Shown piece after piece: positions 26,361-37,446 of a stretch of DNA of 64,000 nt; within the stretch, counting starts at the first letter, position 1; each line of letters opens with the position of its first letter. The notes beneath the pieces were generated by a model. It ran no database searches. It saw nothing but the letters and a program-made list of their open reading frames with translations, and was not told the DNA's origin. The DNA is from Channallabes apus (lineage: Eukaryota; Chordata; Actinopteri; Siluriformes; Clariidae), in contig CM060125.1 of the NCBI GenBank assembly GCA_030522415.1, forward strand, positions 3,530,401-3,594,400, given 5' to 3'. A program made the position numbers and the translations under genes.

Positions 26361-29300
26361 TCAGTTCAAGGTGAGTTTATGCTTTTATGCTACAGTATTT
26401 GCTTGCTAGAAAGATTGTTAGTCTCGACAGACTAAACATTTTCTTACTTTCATGTTGACTTTTTTTACTTTGTATAAAATGTATAAAAACAATGCACTAC
26501 TGTACATAGCATAAACTTTGTTTCACCTAACGTACATCTTCATTTAGTGCTTACACATCAACCACTTGAATTTTATCACATTCTCCTTTCCACGCAAGTT
26601 ACATCTCATTCCTTTGACGTCATAGTGTTTGTATAGGGAGCATTTTTCAGAAGTATTGCAGAAGAGAGAAAAAAAAAAAAGGTGAGTTACTTATCTGTAT
26701 ACAAGCTTGGCTTCTTGGTCAAGAGCATTTTACCACAGCATTCCAGGAATCACTGATGGATATTTTATTGAGCCTCAGTGGTCAGTTTTGTAATTTTGAT
26801 CCTTTCCAAGAGATTTTTTTCCTCAAGATTTTATGAGGTGATGCTTCTTGCTCTTCTTAATTTGCTGCTTTGCTGCAAAAAAAACGAAAAGGTTGAGCAA
26901 CTTGCATATTCTTAAGACACTTCAAAGCCAAGATTCCAAAATAAACCAAATTCAAGTTCAATCCCAGCAACCAGCCGCAAATAGTCAAGGCAGTATCATC
27001 AAATAAACCTAACATTGGATAATTGTTTATATGTCAGCAGGAGGTTTGTGGGGAAACGAGGGAGGTGGGTGGTTACTCCGATGAGTCAGGTCATGAAGAC
27101 ACAGTAAGGAAATGCGGTCATGTTTATATTTGTGGCCTCTTAGGATCCAGGGCTGTGACTGCCTGCTACTGCTCAAGGACCTGAGCAGATAAAAAATGCA
27201 TTTGAGATGCATTAGAGGTACATTAAGACGTTGCTTGAGTGTTAGGAGGATTAACAGCCATCTCCTCTTGTTGACATTGATTCACAGCTGCTGTATCTGA
27301 TGGATTAACTTTAGCAGCACACAGTGCAATAAGAGTGAGCAGTATTTCATTTGCTGTAAATCAAATTTTATGTTAGGTCCGTTAAAATTTGAATTAGATT
27401 GAAGTTATTCAACTTATTGTTATAAATGGTATCTTCTTGATATTAGATAAGTGTCCCTGACTGTTTGACAATTGTATGGTAACAAAATAAGAATAGCAGC
27501 CTTGATATTAATTGATCGTAATCTCCAACGCTGTAATGTTTTTTAATCCCTGAACTTCTGGCGTCCCCAGAACCCACTTTGCAAAACATGGGTTTAACCA
27601 ACGGAACATGGAAAGGATGACTAAAGTCCTTAAAAAAAGTCAATGAGGTCTAAAGAGTCCTGAATTGGAATTTCTTTTGGGATTATTTTTGCTCCTAAAC
27701 AGGTTGCTTAAGACCTTTCGCCGTTTTTTCCCCCTCTCCCCTCTTGGTGGAGAGTTGTGGAAAAAATGTCCTGCATGTTAACATTTCTCAGATTTGTCCT
27801 GTGCTTGCTGGTTCTCGGAGCTCAGAGCCTATTATAAATATTTAAGAGAAACTGTTGACACGAAGATAACAGTGACAAATTGAGCTGTGTGCGGGAAGAA
27901 AGAACCCAAAATCCATAATAAGTCCAAGATCGCGGCTTCGACCTGTCTCAGTTTATGTTTTTTCATCCCTGGTGTTTGTTATAGGGTGATATCCATCATT
28001 TTTATAATCCGATATCAAAAGTTTTTGGATGACTTCAAGTTTGGCATCATGGGGTCTGTGTATCTGTGTGAAGATTTTGGCCATTTGGGAATTTTCAGGC
28101 TGTTGCTCGATATCACACAGGACATTAGGTCATCTGTGTTTATAGCACAGTTTTCTGTGAATTAGGATGGAGAAAATCGTGTACTAGTTGGATAAAAAGG
28201 ATTAAAAAAAAGGCGAAAATGTACACATCTTTAACTATGCCTTAAATACACTTAATAAGCCTCCCCATATTTTTGCGGTAGAGCTGAAAGCTTAATGAAG
28301 TCAACAAGCAATGTATGTTCAAGGCCTTCTGATTAATTTCTAACAGCAAATCACTGTTTTATATGAAAACACTTGATTTCAAATATTAGCATTCTATTGT
28401 AACATAACGTGCCAGATGTTCCATATGAATGGATTTAAAATATGCTGTTATTTAATAAAGAAAATGATAGGTCTAGCTCTCCTGTATCATACCAGTCTTT
28501 TCAAGATGCCCACTAATGGTTCAGTATTCTGTGAGTTTGAGTTTTGATTAAAATGAGTTTTGATTAAAATGACAGCAAGTCCCACTGTGTCATAAACCAC
28601 GTCAGGGTGTCTGTGTGACATTACTGAAGAAATGAATGTGGTTTCCAGTTTAGATTTTTTTTTATCTTTAATTTGATGCACACTTACTTACTTCATACCT
28701 ACATTAGCCTCATAGCTCAAGCACAACGATAACAATGCAATAAATCAGCTTTTTATAATGGTCTATTATGTGGTATTTCTTCCAGTTTGACTAAATTGAA
28801 TGACTATGCATGCCTAACAAACAGCCTTGCTTTCAAATGAACAGCTGTGTTATTAATGCAAAAAAGGAACTATTCCCTAAAGTGTTTTTGAAACTCCAGT
28901 GCTTTTCATCACATCTGTAGATACATTAAATTTGGGGTTAGAGTTAGTTTAACACTTCACTTTAAAAACCCCAGTGATTCTTGTGAAAGCACTCTCAGTT
29001 TTAGTGAGGTTCATCAACAAGACAGGAGAAATTTATCTTTACCTCTTGAAAGTGGGTGAGATGTTGCAAAATGCACCTTTTTCTGTCAAGAACTGGTGTC
29101 AGTAATCCAACGTTACACAGGCCCAGAGGTGCCAGCGATTGGTGTATGTTTATCCTCATGATGAATAGCACTGGTGTATTATAGGGAAAAGACCTCAGTG
29201 AGATCATAGGTTCGTTCATGTGCTGGTGCTCAAATGTGAATCTTGGATACAGTCACTCAGCTAAAACTGACAAGGTCTCAGCATTGTCATGTCTTGATCT

Positions 29301-30296
29301 GAACACCCATTAATTTGCAGCAATGTGGTTCACCTAATTAAGTTTTAAACTATCTGTGTTGACTATGTAGGTGACTATAGTAATGTAATGTATAATCTAA
29401 ATATGCATGATGAAGTTTCTCTGGTTATTCCTATCCGTATAAAGGCACATTTATACAACGTTCCATATTTTCTGATGTCATATCATAAATAACTCTGAAT
29501 CATAGATAACTCTGAAACAAATATAAGATAAAAGTCTTAATAATTCAAAACCTCTTCAGCTGCAGGCATAATCCTTTTCTCTAATGAAAGGGAAACATTT
29601 GAGGTTTCTTGTGCACTATCTAGATTACATTTCAGTTGTTTTGATATAGAATGACTGAAGCAAAATCAGTCTCTATTTTTTCTATTCTGTCTAAGGGAAA
29701 GTCATAAAAAGCTAATAACATGTACAAAGCTCTCATTGAAATTTAGAAGCAAGAAGTGGTAGCAAGATTCAACCAACAACAAGATGAGTACAAGCGACTG
29801 ACTAAACAATGTAAGACCCAAATCCAATCGCATCCAACAGTGGACTGACGAGTTGGCATGTGAGTCACCAGACCCTTTTCTAGCCTGCTTCTGAAGGCCA
29901 GTGACAACATGGTCACAGACAAATCAAATAATTGAAACTGCAACTCTGGTACAACTATTAAAAAAGTCTTCTCAATAGACCCAGTGCTTTACCCTGTGAA
30001 GCACTGCTAGCAGGTGCCCAATCTGCAACTAAAGATCCAGATAATGATTACAATGGGCCAGCGACCAAGGAGGTCACTAAGCACCAGGGATCTGCAAAAT
30101 CAGCCTGGAGATAATGAAAGCTGAGGGTACCAAGTGTATTGTGTACAGTGTATGCTACTTTTGCTAACAAAATTTCTTCTCTAGCGTCTTTTTTCCCCTT
30201 TCCCACAGTTTGTCATGTTAACCAAAAGGAAAGAAGTATCTATTCAGGTCTAAAGTCTTTCTTGTTTCAAAAACCTTGGCTAAAGATTGCTGAATC
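26361..30296. other. Long intergenic stretch, no gene recognised
   Basis: About 3.9 kb of mostly AT-rich DNA. It contains a short perfect tandem duplication (GAGTTTTGATTAAAAT twice, about 28537-28570) and an A run near 26671. Open frames up to 92 codons have no known domains. Transposon content is visibly lower than further right. Confidence 0.5.
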
Positions 30297-30298
30297 TA

Positions 30299-30511
30299 CA
30301 AACCGGATTCCAAAAAAGTTGGGACACTAAACAAATTGTGAATAAAAACTGAATGCAATGATGTGGAGATGGCAAACGTCAATATTTTATTCAGAATAGA
30401 ACATAGATGACAGATCAGAAGTTTAATCCGAGAAAATGTATCATTTTAAAGGAAAAATATGTTGATTCCAAATTTCACGGTGTCAACAAATCCCAAAAAA
30501 GTTGGGACAAG
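30299..30511 (+). repeat. Left terminal inverted repeat of the Tc1-like element
   Basis: Pairs with 31633-31844 nearly throughout, including AAAATGTATCATTTTAAAGG and GTTGATTCCAAATTTCACGG. It contains the outer and inner transposase-binding-type direct repeats. Confidence 0.9.
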
Positions 30512-30626
30512 TAGCAATAAGAGGCTGGAAAAAGTAAATTTGAGCATAACGAAGAGCTGGTTCATTGGCAACATGATTGGGTATAAAAAGAGCTTCTCTG
30601 AGTGGCAGTGTCTCTCAGAAGCCAAG

Positions 30627-31510
30627 ATGGGTAGAGGATCACCAATTCCCACAATGTTGCACAGAAAGATAGTGGAGCAATATCAGAAAGGTGTTACCCA
30701 GCGAAAAATTGCAAAAACTTTGCAGTTATCATCATCAACTGTGCATAATATCGTCCAAAGATTCAGAGAATCTGGAACAATCTCTGTGCGTAAGGGTCAA
30801 GGGCGTAAAACCATACTGGATGCCCGTGATCTCCGGGCCCTTAAACGACACTGCACCACAAACAGGAATGCTACTGTAAAGGAAATCACAGAATGGGCTC
30901 AGGAATACTTCCAGAAATCATTGTCAGTGAACACAATCCACCGTGCCATCTGCCGTTGCCAGCTGAAACTCTACAGTGCAAAGAAGAAGCCATTTCTAAG
31001 CAAGATCCACAAGCACAGGCGTTTTCATCATTTAAAATGGAGTGTGGCAAAATGGAAGACTGTTCTGTGGTCAGACGAGTCACGATTCGAAGTTCTTGTT
31101 GGAAATGTGGGACGCCATGTCATCCGGACCAAAGAGGACAAGGACAACCCAAGTTGTTATCAATGCTCAGTTCAGAAGCCTGCATCTCTGATGGTAGGGG
31201 TTTGCATGAGTGCGTGTGGCATGGGCAGCTTGCATGTCTGGAAAGGCACCATCAATGCAGAAAAATATATTCAGGTTCTAGAACAACATCTAGTCATCTC
31301 TTTCAGGGAAGACCCTGCATTTTTCAACAAGATAATGCCAGACCACATTCTGCATCAATCACAACATCATGGCTGCGTAGGAGAAGGATCTGGGTACTGA
31401 AATGGCCAGTCTGCAGTCCAGATCTTTCCCCTATAGAGAACATTTGGCGCATCATAAAGAGGAATTTGCGACAAAGAAGGCCCAAGACGATTGAACAGTT
31501 AGAGGCCTGA
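30627..31510 (+). pseudogene. Tc1-like DDE transposase, frameshifted
   Basis: This DDE transposase catalyses cut-and-paste movement at TA sites in the nucleus. ATG at 30627 starts MGRGSPIPTMLHRKIVEQYQ. The N-terminal paired-like helix-turn-helix follows (KGVTQRKIAKTLQLSSSTVH), then a GRK-type linker (GQGRKT). The first catalytic Asp is in LWSDESRF. Frame +3 then stops being the right one near 31290-31310, and frame +2 continues with the second Asp in FQQDNARPH and the final Glu in CSPDLSPIENIW, 34 residues apart as is typical for Tc1. The stop is TGA at 31508-31510, before the usual C-terminus. About 300 residues would be near family length. All three catalytic residues are still encoded, so the frameshift and early stop are the visible lesions. 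Confidence 0.92.
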
Positions 31511-31632
31511 ATTAGACAAGAATGAGAGAGCATTCCTATTTCTAAACTTGAGAAACTGGTCTCCTCAGTCCCCAGACGTCTGTTGAGTGTTGTAAGAAGA
31601 AGCGGAGATGCCACACAGTGGTGAAAATGGCC

Positions 31633-31844
31633 TTGTCCCAACTTTTTTGGGATTTGTTGACACCGTGAAATTTGGAATCAACATATTTTTCCTTTAAAAT
31701 GATACATTTTCTCGGATTAAGCTTTTGATCTGTCATCTATGTTCTATTCTGAATAAAATATTGACATTTGCCATCTCCACATCATTGCATTCAGTTTTTA
31801 TTCACAATTTGTTTAGTGTCCCAACTTTTTTGGAATCCGGTTTG
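31633..31844 (-). repeat. Right terminal inverted repeat of the Tc1-like element
   Basis: Inverse of 30299-30511, with inner TTGTCCCAACTTTTTTGGGA and outer GTGTCCCAACTTTTTTGGAA, ending GGAATCCGGTTTG before TA. Confidence 0.9.
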
Positions 31845-32040
31845 TAAAATAGGTGAACTGAAATTCCTAGTAAATATATAAATATAAAAACAACTACATA
31901 AATGGAACATAAAATATGTTGTTAATATAAGAAGCTGGTAAAGGGGCTGTTATTTTAGTCTATTTGCTAAACATACAGTACATGTCTACCTAGCTTATAG
32001 TGCTATATAGAGCCCAATTAAAGGAAAAGTACTGAAGAAG

Positions 32041-33295
32041 GTTCCATCCATCCATTTTCTTCCGCTTATCCAAGGTCGGGTCGCAGGGGCAGCAGCTTCA
32101 GCAGGGATGCCCAGACTTCCCTCTCCCCGGCCACTTCTTCCAGCTCTTCCGGGGGGATCCCAAGGCGTTCCCAGGCCAGCCGAGAGACATAGTCCCTCCT
32201 GCGTGTCCTGGGTGTTCCCCGGGGTCTCTTTCCGGTGAAGCGTGTTCGGAACACCTCACAAGGGAGGCGTCCAGAGGGCATTCTAAATAGATGCCCAAGC
32301 CACCTCATCTGGCTCCTCTCGATGCGGAGGAGCAGCGGCTCTACTCTGAGCCCCTCCCGGATGACTGAGCTTCTCACCCTATCTCTAAGGGAGAGCCCAG
32401 ACACCCTGCGGAGGAAACTCATTTCGGCCGCTTGTATTCGCGATCCTGTTCTTTCGGTCACTACCCACAGCTCATGACCATAGGTGAGGGTAGGAACGTA
32501 GATCGACCGGTAAATTGAGAGCTTTGCCTTTTGGCTCAGCTCCTTCTTCACCACGACGGACTGATACAGAGCCCGCATCACTGCAGACGCTGCCCCGATC
32601 CGACTCCTCCACTTGGGGCAGGATCTCACTCCCAACCCTGAGAGGGCACTCCACCCTTTTCCGGCTGAGGACCATGGCCTCAGATTTGGAGGTGCTGATT
32701 CTCATCCCAGCCGCTTCAAACTCGGCTGCGAACCTATCCAGTGAGAGCTGTAGGTCACAGGGTGATGAGGCCAACAGAACAACGTCATCTGCAAAAAGCA
32801 GTGACCCAATCCTGAGCCCACCAAACCGTACCCCCTCAACGCCCTGGCTGCGCCTAGAAATCCTGTCCATAAAAATTATGAACAGGATCGGTGACAAAGG
32901 GCAGCCTTGTCGGAGTCCTACTCTCACCGGAAACAGGTCCGACTTACTACTAGCAATGCGGACCAAGCTCCGACACCGGTTGTACAGGGACCGGACAGCC
33001 CTTAACAGGGAATCCGATATCCCATACTCCCGGAGTACCCCCCACAGGCCTCCCCGAGGGACACGGTCGAATGCCTTCTCCAAGTCCACAAAGCACATGT
33101 AGACTGGTTGGGCAAACTCCCATGCCCCCTCCAGGACCCTGCTAAGGGTGAAGAGCTGGTCCACTGTTCCGCGACCCAGACGAAAACAACACTGCTCCTC
33201 CTGAATCCGAGGTTCCCCTGAATAGACTTTCCCGGGGAGGCTGAGAAGTGTGATCCCTCTGTAGTTGGAACACACTCTCCGGTCCCCCTTCTTGA
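32041..33295 (-). mobile_element. 5'-truncated RTE-type (Rex3-like) LINE
   Basis: On the - strand this is the 3' part of a non-LTR retrotransposon. The 3' end is GATAAGCGGAAG followed by an ATGGATGGATGG tail, at the left edge here. The (GATG)n tail and RT sequence fit Rex3 of fish. The endonuclease and N-terminal RT are missing, which is normal for 5'-truncated insertions. The upstream edge at about 33295 abuts an LTR fragment and shares GAGTACTCACTT with it. I saw no target-site duplication. Confidence 0.85.
32066..33290 (-). pseudogene. Rex3-like reverse transcriptase, partial
   Basis: From the right edge the protein reads CSNYRGITLLSLPGKVY, then a segment with VDLEKAFDRVPRG, GLRQGCPLSPILF and the catalytic FADDVVLLAS box, so the palm motifs are intact. 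Near 32600-32640 there is a small deletion with frameshift after PQVEE, and the frame changes from 32472-33275 to 32066-32635. The second segment holds the C-terminal RT-associated region (KLSIYRSIYVPTLTYGHELW) and ends SLLKLLPLRPDLG. The enzyme would copy its RNA at a nicked target. It is certainly inactive because of truncation and frameshift. Confidence 0.88.
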
Positions 33296-33503
33296 AGAGT
33301 ACTCACTTGATTCGAGTGTGTGTTTATAGGACACGGGTTAAATTTGTGTTTTTCCCTTGCTCCCCTTCTGTGAGAGTCCTTAAACTAATTTGCGTGGTTA
33401 TCCTGCCTACTCGCTTGCTGCCGCGTTTGGGTTTACCATCCACGCTACGAAGGGCTAACTGCTATCACTAAGTCTTCTGATCATCTCGGCTTAGTTTGTG
33501 ACA
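33296..33503 (+). repeat. Remnant of the 5' LTR of Gypsy chromovirus 1
   Basis: Matches the second half of the 3' LTR at about 35265-35467, including TTGCTCCCCTTCTGTGAGAG, CTTAAACTAATTTGCGTGGT and TTAGTTTGTGAC. The first about 150 bases of the LTR are missing and replaced by the LINE. The two LTRs also differ by short indels near 33320-33350. Confidence 0.9.
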
Positions 33504-33505
33504 GA

Positions 33506-33727
33506 ATGACTGAGCCTCGAGCGGTAAACCCAGCAGATCACTCGCATCTCTATGACATGGTGAACCGGCACGCCGAGCTAATCGACAGGCTAACCGGAGA
33601 GCTCGCTAATCTTCGCTGGAGCGTTCGAGATGTTGCGGCCTTGCGCCGCGAGGTAGCGGAGCTCTGGCGGGAGAACGCGGACCTTCGCGAAGCTGGCCCC
33701 AGATGTTTTTCTTTCCCTACCGGATAA
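33506..33727 (+). pseudogene. gag N-terminal part (chromovirus 1)
   Basis: ATG lies three bases after the LTR. The 73 codons begin MTEPRAVNPADHSHLYDMVN and continue with a charged, coiled-coil-like helix (RREVAELWRENADLRE), the usual opening of fish chromovirus gag. The frame ends early at 33725-33727, before the capsid core. Confidence 0.75.
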
Positions 33728-33999
33728 ATGGGATGGCACGGATGGGAGATGTAGTGTTTTTCTAACTGCATTAGTTCTGGTGTTTGAGTTTAATGCCACC
33801 GATCGGTTGCACATTGCTCTCCTCTTCTCACTGCTATCAGGGCAGGCAGCAGAGTGTGCCATGGCAGTCATCAGATACGTTCAGATTCAGATACGGCTCA
33901 TTCCTATAATGAATTCACCTGTCAGCTGAAACTTACATTTGAACATCCTGCCGGTGAGGTAGAAACCGACACCAAACTGTACCACCTGCGGCAGGGCGG

Positions 34000-34330
34000 T
34001 CGTCCGTGAGCCGCTTTACTACAGAATTTAGTAAAGCCGTTCAAACCACCTGGGGAGACGCCGCCCTCCGGACGACCTATTACGAGGGACTGGCCAACTG
34101 CATTAAAGACAAGCTAGCTGGAAGAGAGCTTCACGCTACATTGGAGGGCCTTATCCAACAAGCCCTCCGGATCGACCAACGTCTCCTGTCTTGTCCTAAG
34201 CCAGCTCCTCGAACCGTGCCACCCACCATATCACCACTGTCTTATGCTACGCCTTGTCACTCCTTCTCACCGACCCCAGCTTCTGAAGCACGATCCACCA
34301 CTTCCATCCCCAGACATGTCGGTTCTCCAC
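34000..34330 (+). pseudogene. gag capsid-like part (chromovirus 1)
   Basis: The frame with SRFTTEFSKAVQTTWGDAAL, then LRTTYYEGLANCIKDKLAG and LEGLIQQALRIDQRL, matches the C-terminal capsid region of Gypsy gag: folds that form the particle shell around the RNA. A proline-rich segment follows, and no CCHC zinc knuckle is seen, so the deletion probably removed it. Confidence 0.75.
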
Positions 34331-34389
34331 CTCCTGCCGTGGTTAACACCGGAGCCTGTGCTTCAGTGGGGCCAATCCTCTCCCCTATC

Positions 34390-35110
34390 AGAGCGGACCA
34401 ACCAACTGGAGCGTTATTTAAGATGTTTCATTGCCGATCGCCAACACTCCTGGGCTTGCTACCTCATCTGGGGTGAACTCTCACACAACCTCCACACCTC
34501 TTCAGCCACCAAATTGAGCCCATTTGAGGTATGCCATGTCATCAGCCCAACAGTTGGTCCGCAGGTGTCGACGGCTGTGGAACAAAGCAAACACTGCCAT
34601 CCGACAAGCCAACAACCGGTATATCACCCAACATCGCCATCGACACCCTCCGGGACGATTGTACAATGTGGGTGACAAGGTATGGCTGTCAACAAAAAAT
34701 CTACATCTCCATACTGAATCTCAAAAACTTTCCCCCAGGTACTGTACATCGGACCATATCACATCACCCTTCGAATCAATCCTGTCACCTACTGGCTCCA
34801 GCTGCCTGCGGCGCTCCGAATCCATACGGTTTTCCATACCTCACAGCTGAAACCATTCACCACTTCTCCCATGATTCCACCCCCTCTCTGCTCCTCCTCC
34901 CTGAAGCATTGACGGTGGCCCTGCCTACACTGTACGTCGGATCCACCCTCGGAGCTGAGGCACCCAATACCTGGTCAACTGGGAAGGCTACGGTCCCGAG
35001 GGGCGATCTTGGATTCCGGCCCGGTTCATCCTCGACCCCGAGCTTATCAGGGACTACAGTCGTCGGGTATCCTCCACCCCAGGACCGTCGGGAGTCTGTC
35101 CTGGACAGGG
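34390..35110 (+). pseudogene. Integrase C-terminal and chromodomain relic
   Basis: Pieces in shifting frames: TNQLERYLRCFIADRQHSW (region after the catalytic core), LSPFEVC, then AQQLVRRCRRLWNKANTA and YNVGDKVWLSTKNLHL (the GPY/F-type C-terminal domain). At about 34965-35060 [20 protein letters not shown] is a chromodomain-like end, which in chromoviruses guides insertion toward modified chromatin. Several frameshifts occur. The catalytic DDE core is absent. Confidence 0.8.
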
Positions 35111-35116
35111 GGGTAC

Positions 35117-35467
35117 TGTCACACACACCCGCTCTGCGACCGGCACTAGGACCCGGCGTAGTACGGTCGCAAAACAGGAAGCATAGAAGGAAACAAGATG
35201 GCGCTTCACATCGCTCAGTCATTGAGTTCGCCCATGTCGGTTCAGGCCGTTCGTCAGCCATTTCGTGAGTACTCACTTCTCTTGGGTTTGCTTTATGATT
35301 CGAGTGTGTGTTTAAATTCCCTTGCTCCCCTTCTGTGAGAGTCCTTAAACTAATTTGCGTGGTTATCCTGCCTACTCGCTTGCTTCCGCGTTTGGGTTTA
35401 CCATCCACGCTACAAAGGGATAACTGCTATCGCTAAGTCTTCTGATCATCCCGGGTTAGTTTGTGAC
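35117..35467 (+). repeat. 3' LTR of Gypsy chromovirus 1
   Basis: 351 bp, starting TGTCACACACACCCGC after a short G-rich (polypurine-like) ACAGGGGGGTAC and ending TTAGTTTGTGAC. Identity to the 5' remnant is high, apart from indels. Confidence 0.88.
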
Positions 35468-35502
35468 CCCTGTCATACATGAAGACAAGTTTTTAAACAG
35501 TC

Positions 35503-36043
35503 TTGTTTACTGATGAGTGTCATGCAACCCTGGATGATCCAGATGCATGGAGTAGTGGATGGTTGGTGGATGGCCACGATGTCCCAACAAGGCTGCAACG
35601 TCAACAAGGAGGTGACGGAGTCATGTTTTGGGTCAGAATCATGGGGAGAGAGCTGGTAGGCCGCTTTAGGGTCCCTGAAGGTGTGAAAATGACCTCTGCA
35701 AAGTATATTGACTGAACACTTTCTTCCATGGTACAAAAAGAAAAACCGTGCCTTCCGTAACAAAATCATCTTCATGCATGACAATGAACCATCTCATGCT
35801 GCAAAGAATGCCTCTGTGTCATTGGCTGCTATGGGAATAAAATATGAGAAGCTCATGGTGTGGCCACCATCCTCCCCTGACCTCAAACCCATTGTAAACC
35901 TTTGGAGCATCCTCAAGCAAAAGGTCTATGAGGGTGGGAGGCGGTTCGAATCAAAACAGCAGCTCTGGGAGGCTATTCTGACATCCTGCAAAGAAATTCA
36001 AGCAGAAACTGTCCAAAAAGTTCAATGGATGCAAGAATTGTGA
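35503..36043 (+). pseudogene. Tc1-like transposase 2, C-terminal half, catalytic Glu lost
   Basis: The first catalytic Asp is in LFTDECHATLDDPDAWSSGW. A frameshift follows at about 35710 (frames 35503-35715 and 35708-36043). The second Asp is in FMHDNEPSHAAK. The third acidic residue, normally Glu in the NPIENLW box, reads KPIVNLW, with GTA at 35894-35896, so the catalytic triad is broken. The protein ends with TGA at 36041-36043. The N-terminal DNA-binding half is absent. It is clearly dead. Confidence 0.88.
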
Positions 36044-36285
36044 AGGTGATATCAAAGAAGGGATCCTATGTTAAGCTTTAACATGCCCTGTTAGGATGTT
36101 TTTGATTGAAATAGCTTTTGATTTCTTTAAATATGACCTCCTAAAGCTGCAAATTCAACAAAAGACCATTTTCACTTCTTTACAACCTATAAAATGTTTT
36201 AACTCTGTTGTGCATAATAATTGGGAACTGTGCGTTTTCAGGTTTTTTTTTTAATAAATATTGTTTTCATTAGGAGGTTTGTTCA

Positions 36286-36626
36286 TTAATTCATTCATCT
36301 TCTATACCACTTTATCCTATATTTAGGGTCACAGGGCCTGGAGCCTATCCCAGGAGACTCGGGGCATGAGGCAGGGTACACACTGGACAGCATGCCAATC
36401 CATCGCAGAGCACACACACACACACTCATTCACACACTATGGTCAATTTGGGAACGCCAATTAGCCTAATCTGCATGTCTTTGGACTGTGGGAGGAAACC
36501 CACCAAGCACGGGGAGAACATGCAAACTCCATGCACACAGAGACAGGAATCGAGCCTGGCCGGGAATCGAACCCGGAACCTGGAGGCGCAAGGCGACAGT
36601 GCTAACCACTACACCACCGTGCCGCC
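36286..36626 (-). mobile_element. SINE family A (copy 6, minus strand), perfect TSD
   Basis: Reverse copy from the (ATTC)n tail to the CCACCGTGCCGCC head. Perfect duplications GAGGTTTGTTCA lie at 36274-36285 and 36627-36638, within the Tc1-like element. It lacks part of the TCCGGGTACTCCGG body segment. Confidence 0.93.
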
Positions 36627-36770
36627 GAGGTTTGTTCAATAAAATTAAAATTATACCCTGATGGTTGATGACTTGAAAATTATACTGACTGTCATTTGCA
36701 TTGACAAATTATGAAAATCAGGGAAAGATATCATTTGCGTAATAATTTGGAACATGGTGTACTGTATGTA

Positions 36771-37446
36771 TCTTTCCAGTTAGGGGGCTTCTAATGGAAC
36801 ATATTAGTAAAGCATAAATACCTGTCTAGGCAATAACCCATAAAAAATTATGCATGATAATTAATTTGCTTGTAAATCAATTGAAAGTCATGGGTTTGAT
36901 AAATAGCTGGCTAGCATGGTAGTACTCTAGTAGACTGCCAAATTACATAGAATTACATAAAATAATTTGGATAGCACAAAAAGATTAGTTTAGGAACCAA
37001 ATGTCACAGAAAATGGTTGAAACAACTATTTCACTAGTTCGATACGGTTCTCAAGGACTCTTCTGTTATACAGTCAAAAGCGGACTGATGTAAGATGTGT
37101 AATAATTTGATCTTTTTGAGTCTCTCAAACTTCACGGGTTTGTTTGCAGAACACATGCTATTCCAATTATGCCTCAAATCAATAGTCTATCTCTGGTCTC
37201 ATGCTTTATAGGTGAGTTTACTTCTCATATTTCCTCAGAGGGGGAAAAAAATCTCACCTCATGCTTTGAGTGATTTGGTGTTTATTATGACTAAAAGTGT
37301 AATGTCAAGTAACCTAACTGACAGAGTCAGGACTTCTGGGTAAATCGGATTAAATCAAGGAAGTTTTAGTGTGGACTGTGGAAACATTGTGACAGTTTTT
37401 ATATACAGTTCCCATACATACACATATATACATACATTTATACATA
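36771..37446. other. AT-rich intergenic stretch
   Basis: No gene or named repeat recognised. Confidence 0.55.

Larger units (their letters stand above)
30299..31844 (+). mobile_element. Tc1-like transposon with IR/DR ends, nearly complete
   Basis: TA dinucleotides at 30297-30298 and 31845-31846 flank inverted ends CAAACCGGATTCC and GGAATCCGGTTTG. The terminal inverted repeats are about 210 bp. Each carries an outer and an inner CAAAAAAGTTGGGACA-type repeat (left near 30310 and 30492, right near 31634 and 31815), the IR/DR arrangement of fish Tc1-like elements in which the repeats bind transposase. Total length is 1546 bp and it encodes one transposase, damaged by a frameshift. Confidence 0.95.
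33296..35467 (+). mobile_element. Gypsy chromovirus 1, internally deleted
   Basis: An LTR retrotransposon of the Ty3/Gypsy chromovirus type. It has a partial 5' LTR, the start of gag, a later gag-like part, then directly the C-terminal end of integrase with a chromodomain-like tail, then a 3' LTR. Protease, reverse transcriptase, RNase H and the integrase core are absent. The result is a 2.2-kb deletion derivative that could move only with help from an intact relative. Protein parts are separated by frameshifts. Confidence 0.85.
35468..36770 (+). mobile_element. Tc1-like element 2, right half, with SINE inserted
   Basis: Starts directly at the end of the 3' LTR, inside a Tc1-type transposase gene, and runs to an AT-rich end with GTAATAATTTGGAACATGG near 36738-36756. 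A similar GCATAATAATTGGGAACTG occurs at 36211-36229, as expected for repeated motifs within Tc1 ends. A family A SINE lies within it at 36286-36626. The left half is missing: neither the left flank of the LINE nor any other part of the window shows it. Confidence 0.7.

Noticed and set aside
32515..33102. 195-codon open frame on the + strand
   Set aside because: It is the antisense shadow of the Rex3-like RT on the - strand.
34857..35408. 183-codon open frame on the - strand
   Set aside because: Antisense of chromovirus integrase tail and LTR, with no known domain.
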